NCBI GenBank assembly: GCA_043756275.1
Contig: JAYURJ010000206.1
Span: forward strand, 1 to 30,977
Direction: 5' to 3'
DNA length: 30,977 nucleotides
Origin: UKL13-2 sp043756275
GTDB lineage: Bacteria; Pseudomonadota; Gammaproteobacteria; Burkholderiales; Usitatibacteraceae
The notes below the pieces were generated by a model. It ran no database searches, had not been told where the DNA came from, and worked only from the letters and a program-made list of their open reading frames with translations. The translations under genes and the position numbers were made by a program. Every line of letters starts with the position of its first letter. Positions within the stretch are counted from its first letter, which is position 1. Shown piece by piece: positions 1-9,200 of this stretch.

Positions 1-60
1 ATTCGAACCAGGGACCTGCGGATTAACAGTCCGTCGCTCTACCGGCTGAGCTATCAGGGA
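1..60 (-). tRNA. tRNA-Asn (GTT), 3' end cut by the window
   Basis: Read on the minus strand, the sequence starts with the acceptor arm TCCCTGA. It continues with the D-arm TAGCTCAG..GGTAGAGC, an anticodon arm with loop CTGTTAA (anticodon GTT, asparagine) and the T-arm GGTTCGAAT. The 3' half of the acceptor stem lies beyond the left edge, so the gene is partial only because of the window. A promoter with good -10 and -35 boxes lies just upstream at 91-120. Confidence 0.95.
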
Positions 61-90
61 ATCGCCGTTTAATGTTCAAACAAGACCAAT

Positions 91-120
91 ATTTTAACCT
101 TTTTTAGCCGTCCCGGTCAA
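91..120 (-). promoter_or_regulatory. sigma70-type promoter for tRNA-Asn
   Basis: On the minus strand, TTGACC (115-120) and TAAAAT (91-96) are separated by 18 bp, each matching five of six consensus bases. Transcription would start near position 84, about 24 nt before the mature 5' end of the tRNA. Position and quality make it the likely tRNA-Asn promoter; this is inferred from sequence only. Confidence 0.6.
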
Positions 121-195
121 CGTAAAACTGGCTATTTCAATTCGGCCGCGAGGGTCGCGCAGTATACTTAATGCCTCATATTGATCGAGAACGTC

Positions 196-531
196 ATGCG
201 TGTTGGCACCGTAGCATTCCGCAACCTGCTCTCTGCTTTCGCCCTCACAACGGTGATGACAGTAATTGCCGCGCCAGAGGCAAATACGGCGTTGAATGAT
301 AGCGGCAAAAAGCTGATTGCCGAGGCCAAGTGCGAGGCCTGCCACATCAGCAAGCTTGGTGGCGATGGGAGGACCATGTACACGCGAAAAGATCGTCGGG
401 TCACGTCAAAAAGCAAATTACTGTCGCAAGTGGCGCGCTGTAACAGCGAATTGAGCCTCGGATTATTTCCAGACGACGAGGCGGCGATTGCGGCTTACCT
501 GAACGCAACGCACTACATGCTTAAGGAATAG
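196..531 (+). CDS. small periplasmic monohaem c-type cytochrome-like protein
   Basis: A 111-residue protein if started at ATG 196; a TTG at 181 is an alternative in-frame start that would add five residues before the signal peptide. Residues 1 to about 30 look like a Sec signal peptide (basic start, then a hydrophobic stretch ending in Ala-Ala-Pro). A single haem-attachment motif CEACH begins at residue 46. One possible Met ligand follows about 20 residues later in GGDGRTMYTRKD. A final helix rich in Ala and Tyr resembles the C-terminal helix of class I cytochromes c. Role is inferred: periplasmic electron carrier or redox subunit. It stands alone with no oxidase or dehydrogenase next to it. 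TATACT at 163-168 could be its -10 box, without a convincing -35. Confidence 0.7.
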   Translation: MRVGTVAFRNLLSAFALTTVMTVIAAPEANTALNDSGKKLIAEAKCEACHISKLGGDGRTMYTRKDRRVTSKSKLLSQVARCNSELSLGLFPDDEAAIAAYLNATHYMLKE

Positions 532-573
532 CGCCGGTAAAGGTCAATCCATGAAGTCTTGCATTGGCGGGTA

Positions 574-624
574 TTTCAGGGCCTTTTTGCCCGTAAAGAC
601 CACCGAATGGCGTTTTACGTTATT
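574..624. repeat. dispersed intergenic repeat, copy A
   Basis: This stretch contains a small hairpin (GGGC..GCCC, 579-592) followed by CACCGAATGGCG (601-612) and TTTACGTTATT (614-624). The same layout recurs at 10791-10835: hairpin, then the identical CACCGAATGGCG, then CTACGTTATT. Over the last 24 bp the two copies match at 22 positions. Both sit between convergent genes or at a gene end. This looks like a REP-type dispersed palindromic element; the family is not one I can name. Confidence 0.5.
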
Positions 625-661
625 ACGAGGATTTGCAGGGCAGGGCGGATATTGTTAAAGA

Positions 662-1294
662 CTAATCCGATGCCTGCCGTAACATTGCCCAGTTGAATAC
701 CGTGGTTGTGGTCGGAAATGCCCGTTTTTGCACAACAACAAAGCCGAGTTTTTCATAAATTTCCACGTTTCCGGCGCTTTGAGTTTCCAGATAAACTGGC
801 ATGCGCTCGGCGTCGATGCGTTGCAGCATATGGCCCAGCAGCGCCGTACTAACGCCCTGGCGCTGCTGATGTCGATCAACGCCGGTCAGAAACAGATAGT
901 AATGCGGCATTGGCGCGCATTGTTTGTGCATCACATCCAAATGATACGCAAAGCCAATCACTTTGGCCGTGCCTGCCAGACCGTACTTGAGCGGAGCCTG
1001 AAACATTCCCGCGCGCCACATGTCTGCCACGGTCATGGAAGTTCGCCCCGGCGGCAGCCAAAGTGCCAAACCGTCGCGCGCATGGGTGACGTAGCACTCG
1101 CCGGTTTTCAGCGCCAACGCACAATTACATCGCATGAAATAACGAAGCTGCGCCTCAATATTTCGTGGCGAAAAGAGCTTTGTAATCGGTTGATCACCGA
1201 TAAATACGCCCGTGAGAAAATCAGCTGCCCAATCCAGATCAGACCTAGTTAGACGGGTAACTGGTTCGGTGATTTTTGTTTCTGTGTCGGTCAC
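662..1294 (-). CDS. GNAT-family N-acetyltransferase
   Basis: A 210-residue protein starting with GTG at 1294, with only a weak AGG-type ribosome site upstream. The GNAT fold is indicated by the acetyl-CoA pyrophosphate-binding loop QRQGVSTALL at about residues 144-153, preceded by the beta-4 strand HYYLFLTGVD. Near the C-terminus, ETQSAGNVEIYEKLGFVVV is the usual beta-5/alpha-4 motif. The substrate cannot be told; the layout resembles uncharacterised GNAT proteins of about 200 residues that acetylate small amines or antibiotics. It is convergent with the cytochrome-like gene and separated from it by about 130 bp holding a dispersed repeat. Confidence 0.85.
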   Translation of the reverse strand: MTDTETKITEPVTRLTRSDLDWAADFLTGVFIGDQPITKLFSPRNIEAQLRYFMRCNCALALKTGECYVTHARDGLALWLPPGRTSMTVADMWRAGMFQAPLKYGLAGTAKVIGFAYHLDVMHKQCAPMPHYYLFLTGVDRHQQRQGVSTALLGHMLQRIDAERMPVYLETQSAGNVEIYEKLGFVVVQKRAFPTTTTVFNWAMLRQASD

Positions 1295-1454
1295 TGGCGG
1301 CCTGAGATTAGAAAATGCATATAATGTTTATTTTATTTACTGTTTTATATCAATATTATATCGGTTATTATTGATACTCGAGATTAGGTATCGGTCGGAT
1401 GAATTAGCCATTTGCATGCGCGCAAGAGGATTTGTTTTACCTATCTGCATCATA

Positions 1455-1482
1455 TTTACCCCATATCAATACGGCGTATAAT
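1455..1482 (+). promoter_or_regulatory. candidate promoter of the haem sensor-kinase pair
   Basis: TTTACC (1455-1460) and a perfect TATAAT (1477-1482) are 16 bp apart and point at the sensor gene. The leader would be about 130 nt. It is the best-matching promoter in the AT-rich gap, but AT-rich DNA yields such matches easily. Confidence 0.4.
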
Positions 1483-1508
1483 TTATATTATGTTAAATAA
1501 AAGATAAT

Positions 1509-1524
1509 TTAACGAATGATTCAC
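1509..1524 (+). repeat. 16-bp element shared with the PKS upstream region
   Basis: TTAACGAATGATTCAC occurs here, 96 bp before the sensor start codon, and identically at 12284-12299, 77 bp before the polyketide synthase ATG. Its centre GAATGATTC is a short inverted repeat. Both copies are non-coding and in the same orientation relative to the downstream gene. It may be a regulator-binding site, but a 16-bp chance match in a window this size is not negligible. Confidence 0.35.
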
Positions 1525-1619
1525 TTCGCCAGTTACGCGAGCGCAATCGGTGGCTATGACCAACATCCGGAATAGAGTAAATTCCGTAACGTCGAAACAA
1601 CAAATAAATAAGGTCTGCC

Positions 1620-2489
1620 ATGGGGCTAAGAACAAAATTCAATCTTGTATTGTTCATCGTGTTCGCGTTGGGTCTTGCGGTGACCGGCTACATTTCCTAC
1701 ACGCTGCTGCAACAGAACGCCCGTGATGAGGTGCTTCGAAATGCCGGCATCATCATGGAGGCCACACAATCGATGCGAGATTACACACAAAAACATGTGA
1801 GTCCGCATCTGGACTATCAGCCGGATACATTCCTTCCACAGACCGTGCCCGCGTTCGCTGCGACTGAAATGATGAACGGATTACGCAAGAAATACGCTGA
1901 TTACAATTACAAAGAAGCCGTTCTTAACCCCACCAACCTGCGCGACCGGGCGATTGAGTGGGAAGCGGACATCGTCAACGCTTTTCGCAGTGATGCTGTC
2001 AAGACCGAAATAAGCGGCACCCGCCTTTCGGCGGCAGGTCCATCCTTGTATCTGGCGCGGCCGATTCGTATCACCGAGGAAGGTTGTCTGGCATGCCACA
2101 ACACCCCCGACAAAGCACCTGTGGCAATGATTGCAGCCTATGGTGCGAACAATGGTTTTGGCTGGAAACTCAACGAAATCATCGGGGCGCAGGTAGTGTC
2201 GGTGCCGATGTCGTTACCGATCGAGAATGCGAATCGCGCATTTGTCACCTTTATGGCTTCACTAACGGGCGTATTTGCGGTGCTGTTCGTGATTCTCAAC
2301 GTGATGTTGTCAATGCTGATCGTGCGCCCGATTACAGATATGTCGGAAGCGGCCAATGAAATCAGTACTGGTAATATGAAAATTCCAGAATTCCCAGACA
2401 AGGGGCGGGACGAAATGGCGCTGCTGGCAAAATCGTTCAATCGCATGCGTCGCAGCCTGCAAAAGGCAATTTCGCTCATCGATGAATGA
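1620..2489 (+). CDS. membrane haem-binding sensor, DUF3365/Tll0287-like domain with HAMP
   Basis: A 289-residue protein starting with ATG at 1620, preceded by AAGG nine bases upstream. Residues 6-28 form a first membrane helix. The following extracytoplasmic domain carries TFLPQTVPAFAATEM and the haem-attachment motif CLACH (156-160), typical of the DUF3365/Tll0287-like family, which binds haem c. A second membrane helix lies at about 203-236. A HAMP linker follows (IVRPITDMSEAANEISTG through DEMALLAKSFNRMRRSL). The protein ends right after HAMP with no kinase, cyclase or methyl-accepting domain. The kinase gene starts 30 bp downstream, so the natural inference is that this is its redox or ligand sensor. 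Confidence 0.85.
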   Translation: MGLRTKFNLVLFIVFALGLAVTGYISYTLLQQNARDEVLRNAGIIMEATQSMRDYTQKHVSPHLDYQPDTFLPQTVPAFAATEMMNGLRKKYADYNYKEAVLNPTNLRDRAIEWEADIVNAFRSDAVKTEISGTRLSAAGPSLYLARPIRITEEGCLACHNTPDKAPVAMIAAYGANNGFGWKLNEIIGAQVVSVPMSLPIENANRAFVTFMASLTGVFAVLFVILNVMLSMLIVRPITDMSEAANEISTGNMKIPEFPDKGRDEMALLAKSFNRMRRSLQKAISLIDE

Positions 2490-2519
2490 CCTGCAACCCT
2501 TAGCCGGATCTCGGTAACC

Positions 2520-4013
2520 ATGGCCGCCGCAGTTCCATGTCTGCCTGATGGGCACACCATCAACGAATACCACATCGACAAATTGCTGGGCGTCGGCGGG
2601 TTCGGACTCACCTATCTTGCCACCGACCAGAACCTGAATTTGCCAGTCGCGATCAAGGAGTATTTCCCTTCCGATATCGCGGTGCGTGGCGTCGGTGTCT
2701 ACGATGGCGAAGGAGACACCTCGATCCGCCCTTCCGCTGATGAGAATCGCGAAACCTTCGAGTGGGGGCTGGCGCGATTTCTCGATGAGGCGCGCACATT
2801 GGCGACATTTCGCCATCCAAATATCGTCCGCGTAATGCGATTCTTTCAGGCCAATGCGACCGCCTACATGGTAATGGAATTTGTGCAGGGCGCATCGCTG
2901 GCGGACTGGTTGCGGACGCGTCGTCCCCTGCCTCAGGTTGCCATTGAAAAAATCGCCCTGCCTTTGATCGACGGACTCGGCGTCATCCATCGCACCAATT
3001 ATCTGCACCGCGATGTGAAGCCTGGCAATATTTATGTCCGCGAAGATGGCAGCCCGGTATTGCTTGATTTCGGTGCCGCGCGCTCCACTGTCGGCGGTCG
3101 TGAACTGACAGCCATTGTCAGTCCCGGTTACGCGCCGGTGGAGCAATACAGCGAATCGAGCGCACAAGGCCCGTGGACGGATCTTTACGCGATGGGCGGT
3201 GTGATGTACTGGATGGTGACCGGCAAAAAACCGGTGGATGCCACCGCCAGACTGAAAAACGATCCGCAACCACGCGCTGTCGATATTGGCGATCATTCGC
3301 TTTATTCCGCAGATTTTTTATCCGCCATCGACTGGGCGCTGATGCCAGATGAGCAACAACGTCCGCAATCAAGTGAAGAAATGCTGGCGCGGTTACGGGG
3401 ATTGCCCGCTCTGCCTGCGCAAGTGGATGCGCCAAGCCCTGCTGATACTGACCGCACCCTGCCACTTGGCGCACCAGGCATCTCCGATGCGCTAGGCCAC
3501 ACCCGAACGGTTCCTGCTCCCTTGTCCGTCCCACAGCCCGCGTCGATGTTGGCTTCGCACGACGCAGGGCAACTCAAAGAGATTGAGAATGAGCTTGCCA
3601 AGCGCATCGGTCCGCTTGCCGCAGTGCTGGTACGAAAAGCGGCAAAGAACAACGCCACCATTGAGGCCGTGATCGAGGCCGTCACTGGTGAAATCGACGA
3701 TGAGGAAGAACGGGCCGCATTCACCCGGCGGATGAAAGAAAACACCCGACCGCCCGCCTCAGCCTTGGCGCAAGATCGTACCGAGATCGCGACCCAATTG
3801 GCCGCGACGCGATTCGCAGTCGATGTGTTGGATCGTGCCGAAAAACGCCTCGCGCAGCATATTGGTGCGATTGCAAGGGTGATCGTCAAAAAAGCGGCCA
3901 TGAAAGCCCGCGATGAAGGCGAGCTTTACTTGATCATTGCCGACGAAATTGAAGATCAAAATGATCGTAAAGCGTTTATCAGAAAGGCGATTTCGGCTTC
4001 CAAGAAGGTGTAA
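2520..4013 (+). CDS. Ser/Thr protein kinase with duplicated C-terminal helical domain
   Basis: A 497-residue protein with a Hanks-type kinase domain at about residues 15-285. It has a glycine-rich loop (LGVGGFGLTY), the ATP-anchoring lysine K46 in VAIKEYFP, catalytic HRDVKPGN (H163, D165), and metal-binding DFG (D183) followed by AAR and SPGYAPVEQY. All catalytic residues are present. After a Pro/Ala-rich linker come two related segments of about 50 residues (about 355-405 and 438-495), each with the pattern IGPxAxVLVxKAA then an acidic EIxDxxxRxAF. Similar segments occur at the C-termini of other proteobacterial signalling proteins; their function is not known to me. It has no membrane segment, so it should be cytosolic. 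It probably forms an operon with the haem sensor, and no phosphatase or obvious substrate gene is nearby. Confidence 0.9.
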   Translation: MAAAVPCLPDGHTINEYHIDKLLGVGGFGLTYLATDQNLNLPVAIKEYFPSDIAVRGVGVYDGEGDTSIRPSADENRETFEWGLARFLDEARTLATFRHPNIVRVMRFFQANATAYMVMEFVQGASLADWLRTRRPLPQVAIEKIALPLIDGLGVIHRTNYLHRDVKPGNIYVREDGSPVLLDFGAARSTVGGRELTAIVSPGYAPVEQYSESSAQGPWTDLYAMGGVMYWMVTGKKPVDATARLKNDPQPRAVDIGDHSLYSADFLSAIDWALMPDEQQRPQSSEEMLARLRGLPALPAQVDAPSPADTDRTLPLGAPGISDALGHTRTVPAPLSVPQPASMLASHDAGQLKEIENELAKRIGPLAAVLVRKAAKNNATIEAVIEAVTGEIDDEEERAAFTRRMKENTRPPASALAQDRTEIATQLAATRFAVDVLDRAEKRLAQHIGAIARVIVKKAAMKARDEGELYLIIADEIEDQNDRKAFIRKAISASKKV

Positions 4014-4024
4014 ACGCAGGTTTA

Positions 4025-4060
4025 GAAGCAGGTCTAGTCGGAGTGGAGGCTTCGTTTTTT
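4025..4060 (+). terminator. weak candidate terminator after the kinase gene
   Basis: GAAGC (4025-4029) and GCTTC (4049-4053) can pair across a 19-base loop, followed by a run of six T (4055-4060). The stem is short, so this is a weak candidate. The rest of the 194-bp gap to the amidotransferase gene shows no other structure. Confidence 0.3.
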
Positions 4061-4207
4061 GCGTCGATTGTTTAAGTTCTGCACGCTCCTAGTAAAATCA
4101 TATTTTATGTGCCGAATTGTTGCCCAGTCACCCTTTCCCGCTTTGCATAATGCCAAAAAAATCAAAACTGAATGCCGCGCGACATTGCCATGCGCCGATA
4201 GGCCGTC

Positions 4208-6097
4208 ATGTGCGGTCTAAGCGGATTTATTGATCTGGCAGGCAGCACCCGCGATGCGGGCGAGGTACTGCGCCGCATGAACCGCCGCCTCGCCCACCGT
4301 GGGCCGGACGCGGAGGGTTACTTCCAGCAAGGGCCGGCTTATTTGGGCCATCGGCGTCTTAGCGTGATCGACATCGCAGCAAGCACGCAGCCGATGAGCA
4401 CCGCTGATAAACGCCATACCATCGTATTCAACGGTGAGGTCTACAACTACCGGACGTTGCGCCAGCAAATGGAAGCCAAGGGGCGAATATTTCGTACCGC
4501 GGGTGACACCGAGGTCACGTTACAAGCAATTGCGCATTGGGATGATGCTGCGCTAACCCATTTGCAGGGCATGTTTGCCTTTGCGGCATGGGATGCAGAA
4601 ACTCAAACGCTATTCGCTGCTCGCGATCACCTCGGGGTTAAGCCGTTCCATTACTTTTGGGACGGCAAACTTTTCGCATTTGCGTCGGAACTGAAAGCAT
4701 TGCTTGAACATCCCGGCATTTCAAAGGAACTTGACCTCGGTGCCTTGGGTTTGTTTCTGGAATGCCAATACATTCCGGCACCGCTGACGATTTATAAACA
4801 CATCCGAAAATTGCCCGCTGGACACGCGCTTCGCCTGTGCCAAGGTGAATTGAAAACATGGCAATACTGGCATGTGGATTACCGCAACAAACCGGCATGG
4901 GACGAGGCCGAATCACTTTCACGACTTGAAAGTGAGCTGCGTCGTTCGGTGGAATCAATGCTGGTTGCCGATGTGCCGTTGGGCACGTTTTTGAGTGGCG
5001 GCGTGGATTCAAGCGTGGTGGCCGCGATGATGACCGACATTACGGCTAAGCCAATCGACACCTTCAACTTGGGTTTTCAGCACAGCGACAATTCTGCTGA
5101 CACCTCACAAAGCGAACACGAGCAGGCATCAGCAGTGGCGCGCCACATCGGTAGCCGCCACCATGCGCTGATGGTCGCGCCTGATGATGTGCTTGATGCA
5201 TTTGACAGTTGGGTTGATGTGTTCGATGAACCGTTCGGCGACCAGGCTGCGCTGCCGACGATGTTGCTTTCCAAGCTCACGCGCCAGCACGTCACAGTTG
5301 CGCTCACGGGCGAAGGGGCGGATGAATTATTTTCCGGCTACGCCAATTATGCAAAGCGGGTGAAAGAGGAACACATTACGGCTGTGTTGGGCCACGAATA
5401 TTCACCGCTGCGAGCATCGGTATCGCATATGCCAGCACTCTGGCAAAAAGACCGCATTGTGAAGGCGATGGGGCTGCCGCTTTCACAGCGCTACGCGACC
5501 ATCCCCAATCTTTTTGACCGCGCCACCCACCCTGCCCTGTTTTCGGACGCACTGCTTTCACATCAGAAAACCCATATCGCCGACTACGCCGCTGCGTTCT
5601 TCGATCAGTGCAATTCCACCAGCTATCTCGAAAAAATCATGAACGTCGATATGCGCCTTTGGCTACCAGACGATCTGCTGACCAAGGTGGACCGGGCAAC
5701 GATGGCGTATTCGCTCGAAGCACGCGTGCCGTACCTGGATCATAAATTTGTAGAGTTTGTGGCGCAACTGAACCCTGCGCTAAAACAGAATGGCAAGACC
5801 ACAAAATACCTGCTCAAAAAACTCGCCGAAAAGTACCTGCCACACGACATCATCTATCGCCCCAAACAAGGCTTCGTGATGCCGCTCACCCAATGGCTGG
5901 ACGGTGCATTGAAACCACGCATGGAGCATGCGTTAAGTGCCGAGGGCCTTGGCAAACGCGGACTGTTCCGCGACGGCGCATTGCAACGTGTGCTTCGCAA
6001 ACATCGCGCGGGCCGCAGCAATCATGCCGGACGGCTTTGGGCGTTGACGGTGCTGGAATTGTGGTTTGCGAGGTATTTGCCGGAGTTTGAGTTGTGA
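4208..6097 (+). CDS. asnB: AsnB-type glutamine-hydrolysing amidotransferase (asparagine synthetase family)
   Basis: A 629-residue protein beginning MCGLSGF, so Cys2 is exposed as the N-terminal nucleophile of a class II glutamine amidotransferase domain (about 1-200; RRMNRRLAHRGPD, GHRRLSVID and FNGEVYNY are family motifs). The synthetase domain starts near residue 225 and has the ATP-pyrophosphatase loop LSGGVDSS (262-269) and the TGEGADELFSGY motif. Length fits the roughly 630-residue AsnB forms that commonly sit in exopolysaccharide loci. It may make asparagine, or transfer an amide to a sugar acid or peptide; the neighbouring glycosyltransferases favour a glycan-linked role, but sequence alone does not decide. 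It stands alone, with gaps of nearly 200 bp on either side. Confidence 0.9.
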   Translation: MCGLSGFIDLAGSTRDAGEVLRRMNRRLAHRGPDAEGYFQQGPAYLGHRRLSVIDIAASTQPMSTADKRHTIVFNGEVYNYRTLRQQMEAKGRIFRTAGDTEVTLQAIAHWDDAALTHLQGMFAFAAWDAETQTLFAARDHLGVKPFHYFWDGKLFAFASELKALLEHPGISKELDLGALGLFLECQYIPAPLTIYKHIRKLPAGHALRLCQGELKTWQYWHVDYRNKPAWDEAESLSRLESELRRSVESMLVADVPLGTFLSGGVDSSVVAAMMTDITAKPIDTFNLGFQHSDNSADTSQSEHEQASAVARHIGSRHHALMVAPDDVLDAFDSWVDVFDEPFGDQAALPTMLLSKLTRQHVTVALTGEGADELFSGYANYAKRVKEEHITAVLGHEYSPLRASVSHMPALWQKDRIVKAMGLPLSQRYATIPNLFDRATHPALFSDALLSHQKTHIADYAAAFFDQCNSTSYLEKIMNVDMRLWLPDDLLTKVDRATMAYSLEARVPYLDHKFVEFVAQLNPALKQNGKTTKYLLKKLAEKYLPHDIIYRPKQGFVMPLTQWLDGALKPRMEHALSAEGLGKRGLFRDGALQRVLRKHRAGRSNHAGRLWALTVLELWFARYLPEFEL

Positions 6098-6147
6098 AAT
6101 CGCTACTGTCTACATGAAATTATGCAGATCCTTATTTTTCGCGGCTA

Positions 6148-6186
6148 TTGAGGGCATTTCTGCCTGCGAAGGCCGTCAATGCTGGA
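6148..6186. repeat. doubtful third copy of the dispersed repeat
   Basis: In the 195-bp gap after the amidotransferase gene, GGGCATTTCTGCC followed by GCGAAGGCC and AATGCTGG lines up with the hairpin and body of the repeat at 574-624. About 24 of 34 positions match, most differences being transitions. It lacks the conserved CACCGAATGGCG core, so it may be a decayed copy or a chance match. Confidence 0.2.
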
Positions 6187-6292
6187 GTTTTTCTGTGGTA
6201 TCGAATGAAAAATAGAACCAGCTCAATCATGTAGCGATACTGGATGGGGTAACATGCCGCATCAAATTTCATCACTCTGACCTGACCTCTCT

Positions 6293-9200
6293 TTGAAAAT
6301 TATTACCGATGCAAAAGACGACGTTGGGCGCGTCAACCACGGGGAAACCCCCGATGCGGCGATACGTCCAATCCAGTTGCATGTCATTCACGATCTGGGC
6401 GGTGGTAGCGCCACTTGGTTGAGAGATTTCTGTCTTGCTGATACGGACAGGAAAAATTTGATTCTTAAGTCATTCACACACAACAACGCGATGGCTTGCG
6501 GAGTTGCGCTTTACCAACATGTCTTGGATGAAGTTCCATTGGAAATGTGGCACTTCACCGACCAGATACAAGCGACCGTTGTTACGCATCCCGAGTATTT
6601 GAGCGCGCTCAATGAAATAGTTGGAAGGCACCGCGTTGATGCGTTATTAGTTTCGTCCGTCATCGGGCATTCTCTGGATGTTCTAAATACCAATCTGCCA
6701 ACTGTAATCGTCAACCACGATTACTTTCCGTATTGCCCGGCCATTAACATTCATTTTGGCGACATCTGCAAACAGTGCGACGGAAAGCGCATCGACCAAT
6801 GCTACCGTGACAACCCAAAATTTAATCCATTCGTGACCTTCCCGCCGGTGGAGCGCGTGGAGGTGCGAGAGAAATTTCTTGCGCTCGTTGCGCGTACGAA
6901 TGTGACGATGGTGGTACCCAGCCAGTCGGTACGAGAAAACTTCGTTCGTCTCGATGCGCGGTTTGATCGTGCATCATTTGTCACGATTCCTCATGGTTAC
7001 GGTCGTAAGTTTACAAAAATTGATGTCCCTGCACCTTCGGTGAATGAGCGATTACGAATTCTTGTACTCGGACAAGTATCGGTACCCAAAGGGCTGAGTT
7101 TGCTTCGTAGCAGCTTGGAGTCTCTAACGCAATTTTCCGATGTCTACTTGCTTGGATGCGGAGAACTAGGCGAATTCTTCAAATTTAAAGCAGGGGTGCA
7201 CGTATTCGAGCGCTACGAAATTGATGAATTGCCAAACCATGTCGCTGCTATCAAGCCACACATAGGGTTGCTGATGAGCATCGTTCCCGAGACGTTCAGC
7301 TATGCCCTTACTGAATTGATGATGCTGGAAGTGCCGGTGGCAGCCACGCGAGTTGGGAGTTTTCCCGAGCGCATTCGACACCACCTTGATGGATATCTCT
7401 ACGAACCGAATTCGGCTTCGCTACTGGCTACAATGAAAGAGGTCGACCATGATCGCCACATGCTGGAGACAATTCGCCACAATCTTCGTGGCTGGAGCCC
7501 TCGAAATACCGGGGCGATGGTGGCAGACTACCATCGCCTGATACCTGTTGGCACAATTGCCATGCAAGATGATTTATTGGGACTGAAGATGCATAACCAA
7601 CGACCTGCTGAGCATTTGCAGAAAGACGAAATTCGACTTATGCAATCACTGACCATTACCAGCATGTGGAAAGAGATCAAAAGTCTGAATTTGCAGCAGT
7701 CTATGATCAATCAGGCGCGACAAGATATTGCCGATCAACGCGACCACGAGCAAAGCGTTGGGCAACAATTACGCAAACAAGTGGAAGAGCTTTCAAAACA
7801 AGTGGAAGAGCTTTCAAGTCACATTGACCAGTTGCAAAGCGCACTCGAGGACAACCAAGACCAAACTCACTCGCTTAACGAAAGATTCAATGAAGTTCTT
7901 ACATCGAGGAGCTGGAAACTGACTCGTCCATTGCGATCCCTTGGACACCTTAGGCGCAGACTAAAAATCCTGACTCACGCAATATGGCAATTGCTGCAAG
8001 ATCCAGCGTCGCTATCGACAAATATGGCTTCGCTTGCCGCGATTTGGCGCTCAGGAGGTCCTCCTGGGGTAAAAGTTGCGCTGACAGGTTTGCAGACAAG
8101 TCATAGCGCCGACGCCTGGAAAGCATATCGCGCGACTTTTATTGAAAAAGTGAGGCCGCAGATTATTCGCCGCATTGCTGAAATGACCACAACGCCAACG
8201 ATATCCATTCTTGTTCCCACCTTCAATACGCCTGAATCGATGCTTTGCGAAATGCTTGATTCGGTCAAAGCGCAGCTCTATCCGCATTGGGAACTATGCG
8301 TTGTCGATGACGGCTCTAATCTGCCACATGTAAAAAAAATACTGGAAGATTACGCTTCTGCAGATTCTAGAATCAAATTGCAATTTTCAGCAGTAAACCT
8401 TGGAGTGTCCTGCGCTTCAAACCGCGCGCTGCAGATGGTGACAAGTGAATTTGTCATTCTGCTAGATCACGACGATCTGCTCGAAGAACACGCCCTGTTT
8501 AGGACAGCAGAGTGCATATTGCAGGACAAGCCGGATGTGGTGTACTCGGACGAGGTGCTGGTCACACCTGACCTGGCCAACGTTCTCCGATTTGCTTATC
8601 GTCCTGCATTCTCCCCTGAGTTTCTTCGCTCACATCCCTATATCGTACACATGGTGGGATTCCGTACGCAGACTCTTCGCGGCATTGGTGGATTCGATGA
8701 GTCTTTGCGCATTTCGCAAGATTATGATCTCATCTTGCGGGCAACCGAGAACGCCAAATGCGTCGTACATATCCCGGATATTCTTTACCAATGGCGAATA
8801 CTTCCCAGTTCTGCTGGCGAACTAAAAATGCATGATGTGATGGCAACTTCAAGCACAGTGTTGCAGCGACATCTGGATCGACTTGGAAAGGGCGGAACTG
8901 TTAGCGATGGGGCTGGTTTCAACCTGTTTGACTCGCATTATCCCTTGCGTGCAGACCTTAGCGTTGCCATCGTCATACCAACAAAAAATCATGGCGAACT
9001 GTTGCGCCAGTGCATAAACAGTATTCGAAAAACTGTTTTTGGAATTGATTACGACATCATCGTAATCGATCACGACTCGGATGATGGCGACACCACGACA
9101 TATCTCTCGTCCATCTCCGAAAACGTACGTGTTTTGCCCTACACGGGGGACTTCAATTTTTCCGCAATCAACAATTGGGCCATCAAACAACTGGGCAAAG

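Larger units (their letters stand above)
1295..1619. other. AT-rich divergent intergenic region
   Basis: A 325-bp stretch between the GNAT gene (leftward) and the haem sensor gene (rightward), visibly richer in A and T than the flanks between about 1310 and 1515. It holds two perfect TATAAT hexamers on the plus strand (1320-1325 and 1477-1482) and the 16-bp element also found before the polyketide synthase (1509-1524). No convincing ORF or RNA gene was seen in it. Confidence 0.6.

Noticed and set aside
2310..3296. Open frame of 328 codons on the minus strand opposite the sensor and kinase genes
   Set aside because: It mirrors the codon pattern of the two real genes, has no recognisable motif, and is explained by the GC-rich third positions of the kinase gene.
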